This document shows, in pieces, positions 56,141-64,000 of a DNA stretch of 64,000 nucleotides (positions are counted from its first letter, which is position 1; the number at the start of each line of letters is the position of its first letter). Below the pieces are notes generated by a model. The model did no database searches. It saw only the letters and a program-made list of their open reading frames with translations, and had not been told where the DNA came from. This DNA comes from Romboutsia lituseburensis (GTDB taxonomy: Bacteria; Bacillota; Clostridia; Peptostreptococcales; Peptostreptococcaceae), in the NCBI RefSeq assembly GCF_024723825.1, contig NZ_JANQBQ010000001.1, positions 1,240,001-1,304,000 of the forward strand, in the 5' to 3' direction. Both the position numbers and the translations under genes were made by a program.

Positions 56141-56647
56141 ATGACTAAAATGAGCCTAGAAGAATTATTTGATGTAGGTATTAATTTTGAAAGTGCAGTT
56201 GGACAAGGATCTAAAAGTGAAAGAGCTAGAATTCCCAAAAACCATTCTAGAATAAGCTTAGAGGAAAATACAATTGAATTTTTAAAAAGTATTGATTTTG
56301 AAGTCAATTTTTTAGTATCTGGTGAAATTTGGTGTCCTGATTTTCAAATCAATATAAGTATACTAAAAAAGTTCTGTGATATAAATTCAAACTTTAACAT
56401 TTCTATTATAACTATGGCTAGAGGAAAAAAATACTTATCTTCTATATTAAATATAGATAAGGAAAACTTTAAAGGTCCAACAGTATGTATACTTGATAAA
56501 AATTTCAATATTAAAGGTATCTTCGAAGAAAGACCAACAGTGGTTAAGTCAATTGAAGATTTTGAGTCTATAAAATTAGACTATTACAAAGGACAATATA
56601 TACATTCTAGTGTAAATGATTTTATAAAAATTCTAAAATCCATATAA
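56141..56647 (+). CDS. Thioredoxin-like protein (Thioredoxin_9 type) with a single active-site Cys
   Basis: A cytoplasmic protein of 168 residues. The N-terminal 55 residues are family-specific (LEELFDVGINFESAVGQGSK). The thioredoxin-like part begins at NFLVSGEIWCPDFQIN. The Cys pair is reduced to one (Cys65 in WCPDF, a C-x-D-F instead of C-x-x-C). FKGPTVCILDKNFNIKG contains the cis-Pro region. Members of this family often have WCxD; catalytic role and partner are unknown. GGAGGTAAC precedes the ATG. It is divergent from the fluoride operon, with which it could share conditions. Confidence 0.82.
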   Translation: MTKMSLEELFDVGINFESAVGQGSKSERARIPKNHSRISLEENTIEFLKSIDFEVNFLVSGEIWCPDFQINISILKKFCDINSNFNISIITMARGKKYLSSILNIDKENFKGPTVCILDKNFNIKGIFEERPTVVKSIEDFESIKLDYYKGQYIHSSVNDFIKILKSI

Positions 56648-56658
56648 TTTTTATATTA

Positions 56659-56706
56659 CAAAAAAGAGATAATTAAAATATTCATATTTTAATTATCTCT
56701 TTTTTT
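56659..56706 (+). terminator. Terminator after the thioredoxin-like gene
   Basis: AAAAAGAGATAATTAAAAT and ATTTTAATTATCTCTTTTT form a 20-bp stem around ATTCAT, followed by T's. Confidence 0.87.
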
Positions 56707-56766
56707 AATATTTTGTCCTAATTATTAATATATTTTATTAATTATAAATACTTTGGAGGGATACTT

Positions 56767-57990
56767 TTGATATTAATAGATTTAAATATTGTATCTACAC
56801 TTATACTTTCTATTTCACTCTTTTTTATCGGAAAATTTATAAAAAATAGAATAAATTTATTTAATAAGTTTTGTATACCAGCTCCTGTAGTTGGAGGTCT
56901 TTTATTTTGTATTTTAAATTTATTTTTAAGATATTTTAAAATTTGTACTATAACTATGAACACCAATATAATGGGTTATTTAATATGTTTTTTCTTTACT
57001 ACAATAGGACTTAGCATAAGTCTTTCTCTGGCAAAAAAAGGTGGTAAAGAGCTAATTATTTATTGGATACTTTGTGGAGTTTTAGCATTTTCTCAAAATA
57101 TCTTGTCACTTTTTTTATCAAAATTAACTCATATAAACCCACTTTTAGGTCTTATGTGTGGAACAATATCTATGGTAGGTGGTCATGGATCTGCTGCTGC
57201 ATTTGGTTCTACAATTGAAGGACTAGGCATAGATAATGCCGTTAGCGTCGGAATAGCCGCTGCTACTTTTGGACTTATCTTTGCAGGTTTATTAGGAGGA
57301 CCCGTAGCAAAATATCTTATAGAAAAAAATAACTTATCTTCTAGTTTATATACTTCAAATTTAAAATTATTAAAAAATAATACTTTTAAAAATTTCTCTA
57401 TAACTTCTTCTAACTCATATAAACTAGATGTTTCATTATTTTTAGAGCAAATTTTAGTTATTTTAATTTGTATAAGCTTGGGAGAATTTATATCTAAAAT
57501 TATTTTTAATGCAACAACTATATTAATTCCAAGTATAACAGGATGTATGGTAATTTCAGTGCTTTTAAGAAATGTAAATGATAAAATAAAATTTTTAGAT
57601 TTTGATTTTAATATAATAGATTTATTGAGTGAAATTTCATTAGGTTTATTTTTAACTATGGCTCTTATGAGCATAGATTTATTTAAACTTTCTAGTTTGT
57701 TTGGCCCTATTATTTTAATAGTAATTTCCCAAGCTATATTTATAGTTTTATTCTCTGTATTTATAGTATTTAAAGCTTTAGGTAAAAATTTAGATGCAGC
57801 TATTATGGTAAGTGGAATAATCGGCCACTGTTTGGGTGCCACACCTAACGCATTAGCTAATATGCATTCAGTAAGTAGTTCTTACGGTTATTCTGAAAAG
57901 GCATTTTTAGTGGTTCCTTTAGTTGCTGCATTTTTATTGGATATTTTCACCATGCCTTCAATTATATTTTTTATTAATATCTTATCCTAG
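56767..57990 (+). CDS. gltS: Sodium/glutamate symporter GltS
   Basis: A 407-residue membrane carrier with two inverted halves of five helices. Diagnostic motifs are CIPAPVVGGLLF near residue 35, TIGLSISLSLAKKGGKEL, MCGTISMVGGHGSAAAFGST with the reentrant loop GGHG, and GHCLGATPNALANM in the second half. It imports glutamate with Na+. The start is a TTG behind GGAGGG. It is monocistronic, and 86 bp after the DUF1540 gene's upstream region begins the next gene. Confidence 0.94.
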   Translation: MILIDLNIVSTLILSISLFFIGKFIKNRINLFNKFCIPAPVVGGLLFCILNLFLRYFKICTITMNTNIMGYLICFFFTTIGLSISLSLAKKGGKELIIYWILCGVLAFSQNILSLFLSKLTHINPLLGLMCGTISMVGGHGSAAAFGSTIEGLGIDNAVSVGIAAATFGLIFAGLLGGPVAKYLIEKNNLSSSLYTSNLKLLKNNTFKNFSITSSNSYKLDVSLFLEQILVILICISLGEFISKIIFNATTILIPSITGCMVISVLLRNVNDKIKFLDFDFNIIDLLSEISLGLFLTMALMSIDLFKLSSLFGPIILIVISQAIFIVLFSVFIVFKALGKNLDAAIMVSGIIGHCLGATPNALANMHSVSSSYGYSEKAFLVVPLVAAFLLDIFTMPSIIFFINILS

Positions 57991-58077
57991 ATAGTAAATA
58001 TCAAAATTTATTTTTAATGATTAAATACTAAAAAAAATTGTCATACTACTAATATAGTTATTTTTAGGAGGTAATTT

Positions 58078-58383
58078 ATGCAAAGTAATCTAAATTGCGC
58101 AGATAACACATGTGCTTTTAATAAATCTGGGAATTGCTATGCTTCCCATATTAAAATTGAAGGATTTGATGCTTACATAACACCTGAAACTTATTGCGAT
58201 AGCTTTAGAGATGCTCATTCATTCAATTTGTCAAATTCTAATGACCAAACATCTTTAACAGGAACTCAAAATGTCTCTTGCTCTGCTATTAACTGTAAAT
58301 ACAATTTTAGTGGTGGCTGTGGTGCTAGTAACGTTCAAATAAATCAAGAAAATGATAGCTGTGAAACATTTCAAGTAAAATAA
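58078..58383 (+). CDS. Protein with two DUF1540 Cys modules
   Basis: A 101-residue protein made of two copies of the DUF1540 module. Copy 1: LNCADNTCAFNKSGNCYAS, then ITPETYCDSF. Copy 2: VSCSAINCKYNFSGGCGAS, then NDSCETFQV. Each has four Cys spaced as for a small metal- or disulfide-stabilised fold (C-x4-C-x7-C...C). DUF1540 proteins are common in sporulating Clostridia; the function is not known. AGGAGG precedes the ATG. A Ser/Asn linker separates the modules. Confidence 0.88.
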   Translation: MQSNLNCADNTCAFNKSGNCYASHIKIEGFDAYITPETYCDSFRDAHSFNLSNSNDQTSLTGTQNVSCSAINCKYNFSGGCGASNVQINQENDSCETFQVK

Positions 58384-58411
58384 ACCCAGAGGATAAAATT
58401 CCTCTGGGTTT
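58382..58411. terminator. Bidirectional terminator, DUF1540 gene / antiporter
   Basis: AAACCCAGAGGA and TCCTCTGGGTTT pair perfectly around TAAAAT, between convergent genes. Confidence 0.9.
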
Positions 58412-58418
58412 AAAAAAT

Positions 58419-59681
58419 TTAAGCAACTGATTTTATTTTTTCTTCTTGTTCTTCTTCTAATACTCCAAGTTTTTTAGCCACTAGCTTAGTAGTACTTGCT
58501 TGTACAATTAGTGTTACTAATATAGTCATAAATACAACTGACGATATGATTTCATACCCTGGTATTTTCATTGAAACTATTATTCCAGATAATGCCGCTG
58601 GTATAACACCTGTTTCTCTAACCCACATCATGAATAATTTATCTTTAAGAGTCCATTTTGCATTTTTGTCAAATGATGTAGATACTAAAACTACTAATGG
58701 CCTAGCAACAAACATTAATACTAGTACAACAGCTAATGCTGGAGCCCAATATTGCGAAAGTGCTGCTAAATTGACTTGTGTTCCTAGTACTACAAATATT
58801 GCCATACGACATAATGATCCAACACTCTCTCTAAAGCAATGTTCTGAATAGAAATCGTATTCCGGAACCCAAAGGCCAAATATTTTTTTATTTCCAGCTA
58901 TTAATCCAGCTATAAACACTGCCATATACCCACTCCCATGTAGAAGTACAGCTACTTCATAGGCTAATGCTACTTTTAATATAGACATTATTGGAGCATA
59001 TGAATGAAATATTCCCCACTTCTTATCAGATATTAATACTGAGAATATATACCCCATAGCCACACCAACACTTATTCCTACAACAGTTGATATAACTAAT
59101 TCTTCTAAGCTTTTTGCTATTGATAATTGTCCACTTGTCACAACACCTAGTAATGTTGACACTAATATAGCTCCTACTGCATCATTGAATGCTGATTCAC
59201 TAACTACAGTCTGCTTTATTTTATCTTTTATAGTTACTTGTTTGAATACTGGTATTAAAGCTGCTGGATCTGTTGATGCTATAACAGCGCCTAAAAGTAA
59301 TGCTGTCATTATAGGTAATCCGAAAATTTTTCCAGCAAACACTCCAACTACTCCAGCTGATATTATAACTCCTATTGTTGCCAACATACCAACACTTATT
59401 TTTACTTTATTTAAAACTTTTAAATTTATCTCTCTACCACCCTCATATAATATGAACGCTGAACCAAATGTAAGTATTAAATTATTTTCTATAGGAAAAG
59501 ACTCTATACTTATTAAGTTAAGAACTGCTGGTCCAATTATTATTCCTGCAATTAAATATAATATAACGTCTGGGATTTTTATAATTTCACTAACTTTACC
59601 TAATACTATACCTGTTATAGCAATAGCTGCAAATATTAATAATAAGTTGTTAGTTGCAATTGCTTCTACTGTATTTTCCAT
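58419..59681 (-). CDS. Cation:proton antiporter (CPA1/NhaP-like)
   Basis: A 420-residue exchanger with about 12 helices. LIAGIIIGPAVLNL, FGSAFILYEGGREINLKVL, AVIASTDPAALIPVFKQ and SESAFNDAVGAILVSTLL are the classical TD/ND motifs of electroneutral CPA1 Na+(K+)/H+ exchangers. No C-terminal RCK or TrkA domain is present; the tail is acidic and short. Its promoter contains a TTGAC-TAC-GTCAA palindrome, and a similar one is upstream of the marR gene next to it, so that regulator probably controls it. There is no fluoride riboswitch here, unlike the other antiporter in this window. Confidence 0.9.
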   Translation of the reverse strand: MENTVEAIATNNLLLIFAAIAITGIVLGKVSEIIKIPDVILYLIAGIIIGPAVLNLISIESFPIENNLILTFGSAFILYEGGREINLKVLNKVKISVGMLATIGVIISAGVVGVFAGKIFGLPIMTALLLGAVIASTDPAALIPVFKQVTIKDKIKQTVVSESAFNDAVGAILVSTLLGVVTSGQLSIAKSLEELVISTVVGISVGVAMGYIFSVLISDKKWGIFHSYAPIMSILKVALAYEVAVLLHGSGYMAVFIAGLIAGNKKIFGLWVPEYDFYSEHCFRESVGSLCRMAIFVVLGTQVNLAALSQYWAPALAVVLVLMFVARPLVVLVSTSFDKNAKWTLKDKLFMMWVRETGVIPAALSGIIVSMKIPGYEIISSVVFMTILVTLIVQASTTKLVAKKLGVLEEEQEEKIKSVA

Positions 59682-59735
59682 TTGTACTCACCTCTTGAAT
59701 TATTAAATTTATGTTAAATTTTTTCGATAGAACTA

Positions 59736-59764
59736 ATTATATTCCTAACTTTTGACTACGTCAA
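59736..59764 (-). promoter_or_regulatory. Antiporter promoter with TTGAC-N3-GTCAA operator
   Basis: Minus-strand TTGACG (59764-59759), 17 bp, TATAAT (59741-59736). The palindrome TTGACTACGTCAA covers 59752-59764 and overlaps the -35, a repressor position. Between this and the marR stop (59765-60028) I see only a terminator and AT-rich sequence. Confidence 0.72.
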
Positions 59765-59985
59765 CTATTTTTATTGTTATTAAATTATCATATTTTTTTA
59801 TAATAATAATAATTTTTTTTTATGATTATTCTATTTATATGCATTTATAATCGAAATATATTATAAATAACATTTTCCTATATGGATCTTTTGAACCTTT
59901 AATACTATCCTTGGTTAATGATTTTATTTTTTAATTATTAAACTTTAAATTCTTTTTATTTTTTTTTATTTTTAAAACAAAAAAA

Positions 59986-60015
59986 AATAGCACTAAAAGA
60001 TTTTAATGCTATTTC
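59986..60015 (-). terminator. Terminator after marR
   Basis: AAATAGCA-TAAAA and TTTTA-TGCTATTT pair around GA with one mismatch and a long T-rich tract on the minus strand. Confidence 0.82.
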
Positions 60016-60028
60016 TAAAACTATTTTT

Positions 60029-60454
60029 TTATGATTTATATACTCTATTTTCATATACTTTTTTCATTAATTTTATATAGATTGTTCTTTCTTCTTCCGA
60101 GAAATCATGAGTTACTTTATCAAACCATTCTTTAAATATACCTCTAAGAGAATTTAATATCTTATCTCCCTTTTCACTTACTGAAAGTTTGTATGCTCTT
60201 GTATCATTTTCATCTTGATCTTTATTTACATAACCTAAATCAACAAGTTTTTTTATACCTCTTGTAACCATTGCTTTATCTATGTTAAGCTCAGTCGCTA
60301 TTTCATTTAAATTTATACCTTGATTTCTTTCTATTATAAATAAATATTTTAAATTAGCTATTGTAAAATCATATTCTTTTAATACTGATTCCGCATACTT
60401 TCTAAAATCTTTATTTATTTCGGTTTTATACCTGTTAACCAACTCAAACTCCAA
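60029..60454 (-). CDS. MarR family transcriptional regulator
   Basis: A 141-residue winged-helix repressor. The recognition part is NLNEIATELNIDKAMVTRGIKKLVDLGYVNKDQDENDTRAYKLSVSEKG, cited as pieces NEIATELNIDKAMVTRGI and DENDTRAYKLSVSEKGD, the latter being the wing. I prefer the TTG at 60454, because GAGGTG lies 6 nt before it, over the GTG at 60463. It is transcribed toward the CPA1 antiporter and a shared palindrome upstream of both suggests autoregulation plus control of the antiporter. The ligand is unknown. Confidence 0.9.
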   Translation of the reverse strand: MEFELVNRYKTEINKDFRKYAESVLKEYDFTIANLKYLFIIERNQGINLNEIATELNIDKAMVTRGIKKLVDLGYVNKDQDENDTRAYKLSVSEKGDKILNSLRGIFKEWFDKVTHDFSEEERTIYIKLMKKVYENRVYKS

Positions 60455-60580
60455 ATGTCTCACCTCTATTAACTTATTTATTTATTCTATTATATATTAT
60501 AGACTCTGTAAATCCAAAAGTTATTTGTTTCTATATTAAAAATATTTCAAAAGCATTAATATTACTCTCTCTAGTTTTAG

Positions 60581-60593
60581 TTGACTAAATCAA
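60581..60593. promoter_or_regulatory. Second copy of the MarR-type operator
   Basis: TTGACTAAATCAA matches 11 of 13 positions of the TTGACTACGTCAA palindrome in the antiporter promoter. It lies about 127 bp upstream of marR and 126 bp upstream of the divergent Cys-rich gene. Confidence 0.55.
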
Positions 60594-60718
60594 GTATATC
60601 ATTTTTTATAATATTTTTAAATAGTTTTTTAAGTTTATATATTATGTGCTATGAATTGTAACTTTTTAATCATTTTTGTCATATTATTTATTAAAAATCA
60701 ATTTAAAGGGGGATTCTC

Positions 60719-61126
60719 ATGGCTGGAAGTAAGTTTTATCAAAATTCTATAAGTATCTGTAGTAATTGCAATCACTATCCATGTTATTGCAATTATAAAA
60801 TTATTAAAAATAATCAAAATAATAATTATTATGATCTAAAAACATACCCTATTTATTCTGAAAAAAATAATTGTAATTCATTCCACTGTAGCTCTAGTTC
60901 TAAAATACCTTATTATAATTCTTCTACTAGTAAAAATTTAAAATATAAATGTTATAAAAAAAGAAAGAACTATTGCAAAAATAATTGTAAGTATAGCAAA
61001 TGTAAGTGTATGTGTAATGATACATGTTCTAAAAAATCTTGTTATAATAAAAATTGTAATAATAAATGTCAAAGTATAACTTGCTTTGTATTAGCTTCAT
61101 TATTGTTATTTGCATTCTTAATATAA
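60719..61126 (+). CDS. Cys/Lys/Tyr-rich protein with C-terminal membrane helix
   Basis: A 135-residue protein behind AAAGGGGGATTC. About 22 Cys occur in the first 118 residues, in groups such as CSNCNHYPCYCNY, CKNNCKYSKCKCMCN and CYNKNCNNKC. Residues 119-135 form one hydrophobic helix (TCFVLASLLLFAFLI), a tail anchor. I do not recognise a family. Composition is like spore-coat or metal-storage proteins, and one could imagine a disulfide- or metal-linked layer bound to a membrane such as the forespore outer membrane. That is speculation; no sporulation promoter was identified with confidence. Confidence 0.75.
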   Translation: MAGSKFYQNSISICSNCNHYPCYCNYKIIKNNQNNNYYDLKTYPIYSEKNNCNSFHCSSSSKIPYYNSSTSKNLKYKCYKKRKNYCKNNCKYSKCKCMCNDTCSKKSCYNKNCNNKCQSITCFVLASLLLFAFLI

Positions 61127-61210
61127 ATTAATTTTGAAACTTAAGTTAATACCTAAATTTATAGTTTATTTTTTCAGAATTTTCATTTTCAAGCAAAGAG
61201 ATTTATAAAA

Positions 61211-61249
61211 AAAGGTTACCTAAAATAATATTATTTTAGATAACCTTTT
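61211..61249. terminator. Bidirectional terminator, Cys-rich gene / NlpC gene
   Basis: AAAGGTTA-CTAAAATAAT and ATTATTTTAG-TAACCTTT pair with one mismatch; T runs exist on both sides. Confidence 0.87.
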
Positions 61250-61251
61250 TA

Positions 61252-62694
61252 TTATATAACCCTTTTAGCACCTATATGAGCATTTTGCCAATAAGAACTA
61301 TTTATATTAGTTGTTTGAACATTTGCACCTGGTTTAGGTGAGTGTATCATTTCTCCATTACCAATATATATACCAACGTGTGTTATATTTCCACTTCCAT
61401 CTGTACTTGAGAATAATAAATCTCCAGGCTGTAAATTAGATCTACTTACATATGTTCCAACACCATATTGATCTCTAGATACTCTAGGTAACTTTATTCC
61501 TACTTTTCCATATACATAATATGTTAATCCAGAACAATCAAAAGTATCAGGACCTTCTGCTCCCCATACGTAAGGTTTTCCTATTTGATCTTTAGCAATA
61601 TCAACAATAGCTTGTACTTTATCTTGTGGAATTGACTCACTTCCATTCCCATTATTTTCAGATGACCCATTATCTGAATTGTTTCCATCATTTGTATTCC
61701 CAGACGAGTTACCATTTAGACTGATATATAAGCTGCTTCCCCATCCTATTTTTCCATTTGATAGTTTTATCTTGTACCATCCATTTGAACTCTCTAAAAC
61801 ATCTACAGCTTCACCTTTTGATGCTTTTGTTATTATAGAATAACTCGTACTTGGTCCACTTCTTATATTTAGTGAACTCGTTGTTATTATTCCTTTTTTA
61901 CCTATTGAAGGAGTTTCTGGAATTTCTGGATTTGTAGATCCTGAGTTACCGCCTAAACTTATATAAGAACCACTTCCCCATCCTATTTTTCCATTTGATA
62001 ATTTTACTTTATACCATCCATTAGAACTTTCTAATATTTCTACTTTATCCCCTTTTGATGCTTTTGTTATTATAGAATAACTTGTACTTGGTCCGCTTCT
62101 TATATTTAATGAACTTGTTGTTATTACTCCTTCTTTTCCTGTTGATGGTGTATCTGGATTAACAGGTATTTCCTGATCTGTTTGTCCCGAATCTCCATCT
62201 AAACTTATATAAGAACCACTTCCCCATCCTACTTGTCCATTTGATAATTTCACTTTATACCATCCATTATAGCTTTCTAATATCTCTACTTTATCCCCTT
62301 TATACGCCTTTGTTACTACAGAATAACTTGTACTTGGTCCACTTCTTATGTTTAATGAACTTGTTGTTATTGTAGCCTTTTTACCTGTTGATGGTGTTTC
62401 AGGAGTTACTGATCCCGAATTTCCATCTACGCTTATATAAGATCCACTTCCCCATCCTATACTTCCATTTGACAATTTCACTTTATGCCATCCATTAGAG
62501 CTTTCTAATATTTCTACTTTATCCCCTTTATACGCCTTTGTTACTACAGAGTAACTTGTACTCGGGCCACTCCTTATGTTTAAAGCACTTACTGTTATAA
62601 TACCTTGACTTTCATTTGCAAATGAATCTGTTGATGCCATTGCAAATCCTATTGTAGTAGCACAAAGTGCTACTGCTATCTTTTTATCTACCAT
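61252..62694 (-). CDS. Secreted NlpC/P60 endopeptidase with four SH3b repeats
   Basis: A 480-residue exported wall hydrolase. Signal peptide 1-26. Four bacterial SH3 domains at about 33-88, 109-164, 191-246 and 271-326 share near-identical text (LNIRSGPSTSYS, KVEILESSNGW, VKLSNG, IGWGSGSYIS), joined by Pro/Thr/Ser linkers. An Asn/Gly/Ser linker follows, then NlpC/P60 at about 358-480 with Cys387 (FDCSGLTYYVYG), the His in THVGIYIG and a polar third residue near SPKPGANV. It should cleave gamma-D-Glu/meso-DAP bonds in peptidoglycan. The SH3 domains bind the wall. The gene is monocistronic. Confidence 0.94.
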   Translation of the reverse strand: MVDKKIAVALCATTIGFAMASTDSFANESQGIITVSALNIRSGPSTSYSVVTKAYKGDKVEILESSNGWHKVKLSNGSIGWGSGSYISVDGNSGSVTPETPSTGKKATITTSSLNIRSGPSTSYSVVTKAYKGDKVEILESYNGWYKVKLSNGQVGWGSGSYISLDGDSGQTDQEIPVNPDTPSTGKEGVITTSSLNIRSGPSTSYSIITKASKGDKVEILESSNGWYKVKLSNGKIGWGSGSYISLGGNSGSTNPEIPETPSIGKKGIITTSSLNIRSGPSTSYSIITKASKGEAVDVLESSNGWYKIKLSNGKIGWGSSLYISLNGNSSGNTNDGNNSDNGSSENNGNGSESIPQDKVQAIVDIAKDQIGKPYVWGAEGPDTFDCSGLTYYVYGKVGIKLPRVSRDQYGVGTYVSRSNLQPGDLLFSSTDGSGNITHVGIYIGNGEMIHSPKPGANVQTTNINSSYWQNAHIGAKRVI

Positions 62695-63030
62695 AAAACA
62701 ATCTCCTCTTTAAATCTTTATTTCTTTACAATATATATTTTAAATCCTAAATGTTCAAGGTTATCCTTACTTCTATTATATACGTTAATTTATCTTTTGT
62801 TATATTTTTTTTACATTTATATACTTTTTTTACATTTTTGTTTATATTTATATATAGGGGTAATAAGTTTTTGTTTATTTTCTTATTAATTACCAAATTT
62901 CCTAAATAAAAGTTTGCCATTTTTATATTAGTACGTATGTCCAAATCTAAATCAAATAAGTTTTATTTTGAATTTTATGGACAAACTAATAAAAAGAATA
63001 ATTTTAATTACATTTAAGGAGGACACAAAG

Positions 63031-64000
63031 TTGAACATAGCAATAAGCCTTATCGGAGGTCTTGGACTTTTCCTTTATGGAATGAATCTTATGGGAGAAG
63101 GTCTTCAAAAATCCGCGGGAGATAAATTAAAAAAAATTATAGAACTTCTTACAAGTAATGTTCTTATGGGAGTTTTAGTCGGTGTTGTAGTTACTGGTAT
63201 TATCCAAAGTTCTAGTGCTACTACTGTTATGGTTGTTGGATTTGTAAATGCAGGAATAATGAGTTTACCTCAAGCAATAGGAGTTATAATGGGTGCTAAT
63301 ATAGGTACTACAGTAACTGCTCAGCTTGTATCTTTTAACTTAGAAGGTCTTGCCCCTGTTGCTCTTGGAGTAGGTATTATCATTTTTTTATTTTCATCAA
63401 AAGAAAAAAATAAGCATCTAGCAGAGATTTTAATTGGTTTTGGTATACTATTTACTGGTATGGAATTTATGAAAGATGCTGTAAAGCCTTTAGCTGATTT
63501 ACCTCAGTTTAGAGATGCTTTACTATACTTTGGAGCTCATCCTATTTTAGGAATACTTGCTGGTTTTTTAATAACAGGTATAGTTCAAAGTTCAAGTGCT
63601 TCTATGGGTATGCTAATTGCCTTAGCTTCTGAAGGTTTGTTACCTTTAACATCCGCACTTCCTATACTTTATGGGGACAATATAGGTACATGCGTTACTT
63701 CTTTATTATCTAGTATAGGAGCAAGTAGAAATGCTAAAAGAGCAGCTATAATGCATTTAACTTTCAACGTTATAGGAACTATTATATTTATGCTTATTTT
63801 AAATATTCCTATACAAGCTATAGTTACTAAAATAGATCCAAATGATGCTGCTAGACAAATAGCTAATGCTCATACATTATTCAATTTAATAAATGTTATA
63901 ATACTTTTACCATTCTCTAAATTTATAGTAAAAATTGCTATGCTTTTAGTACCAGAAAAATCAACCGAAAAAGAAAGTACAAGTAATACTAAATTCTTAG
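63031..64000 (+). CDS. Na/Pi cotransporter family protein (cut by window edge)
   Basis: A membrane protein of at least 323 residues, continuing past the window. The TTG start follows AAGGAGGACACAAAG. Two copies of the Na/Pi cotransporter repeat are seen: GLGLFLYGMNLMGEGLQ with GIIQSSSATTVMVVGFV, and GIVQSSSASMGMLIALA with the QSSS motif of each half binding Na+ and phosphate. NIGTTVTAQL and NIGTCVTSLL are the paired GTN-like signatures. A PhoU-like domain would be expected downstream. It probably exports or imports phosphate; many bacterial members are not characterised. Confidence 0.92.
   Translation, partial: MNIAISLIGGLGLFLYGMNLMGEGLQKSAGDKLKKIIELLTSNVLMGVLVGVVVTGIIQSSSATTVMVVGFVNAGIMSLPQAIGVIMGANIGTTVTAQLVSFNLEGLAPVALGVGIIIFLFSSKEKNKHLAEILIGFGILFTGMEFMKDAVKPLADLPQFRDALLYFGAHPILGILAGFLITGIVQSSSASMGMLIALASEGLLPLTSALPILYGDNIGTCVTSLLSSIGASRNAKRAAIMHLTFNVIGTIIFMLILNIPIQAIVTKIDPNDAARQIANAHTLFNLINVIILLPFSKFIVKIAMLLVPEKSTEKESTSNTKFL

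Noticed and set aside
57183-57842. Minus-strand open frame of 219 codons
   Set aside because: It mirrors gltS and has no ribosome site or family resemblance.
59682-59850. A second fluoride riboswitch before the CPA1 antiporter
   Set aside because: No GGCGATGG or CTCCTAC elements are found; a promoter with a MarR-type palindrome is there instead.
62747-62944. Minus-strand 65-codon frame upstream of the NlpC gene
   Set aside because: Lys/Asn/Ile-rich sequence typical of AT-rich non-coding DNA, without a ribosome site.

Overview
The window is AT-rich (most genes below about 30% G+C by eye), dense and mostly minus-strand. It looks like a chromosomal segment of a spore-forming, Gram-positive, anaerobic member of the Clostridia. 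The combination of CWB2 cell-wall-binding repeats, a double-cubane-cluster reductase with its ATP-dependent activator, DUF1540 and DUF3892 small proteins and a collagen-like Cys-rich protein points to the Peptostreptococcaceae, though I cannot name a species. I see no insertion sequence, prophage, CRISPR array, tRNA or rRNA.

Layout. 1-2 kb: two tandem GH13 alpha-glucosidases behind a cre-controlled promoter. 2-8 kb: a YfcC-type carrier, an AI-2E-type permease, an orphan histidine kinase with an extracytoplasmic solute-binding sensor, and a collagen-like protein. 8-10 kb: a thiD-thiE operon under a TPP riboswitch and terminator. 10-12 kb: a cysK-cysE operon with twin palindromic operators. 12-21 kb: Nudix hydrolase, polysaccharide deacetylase, NCS2 purine permease, VanZ-like protein, a decaying M14 carboxypeptidase with CWB2 repeats, and DedA. 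21-30 kb: the core block rpsB-tsf-pyrH-frr-(67 aa)-uppS-cdsA-dxr-rseP-ispG, joining translation with isoprenoid, undecaprenyl and phospholipid synthesis. 30-38 kb: cell-envelope genes (DacF-like carboxypeptidase, SH3b-3D protein, MprF, a broken amidase) plus a DEAD-box helicase. 38-42.5 kb: rbsKACB ribose uptake. 42.5-50.8 kb: two TPR-GGDEF proteins, a kinase-like protein with NFG instead of DFG, DUF3892, a half-length UvrC-like nuclease and an orphan lipoprotein. 50.8-56 kb: a double-cubane reductase pair, then a likely three-gene operon (antiporter, nitroreductase, voltage-gated-type channel) behind a fluoride riboswitch. 56-64 kb: thioredoxin-like protein, GltS, DUF1540 protein, a MarR-linked antiporter, a Cys/Lys-rich protein, a four-SH3 NlpC/P60 hydrolase and the start of a Na/Pi cotransporter.

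Regulation is the most informative layer. I find a near-canonical fluoride riboswitch with an attenuator, a TPP riboswitch with an attenuator, a perfect-consensus cre site, four matches to the WalR box between the SH3b-3D gene and mprF, a matching palindrome upstream of both marR and the antiporter next to it, and two identical-design palindromes on the cysK promoter.

Several surface-related genes carry single-base frameshifts: the VanZ-like protein, the M14/CWB2 protein, the mprF 5' end, and an amidase with three. The core block is intact. Either surface functions are decaying or this assembly has indels at short A runs; reads would decide.
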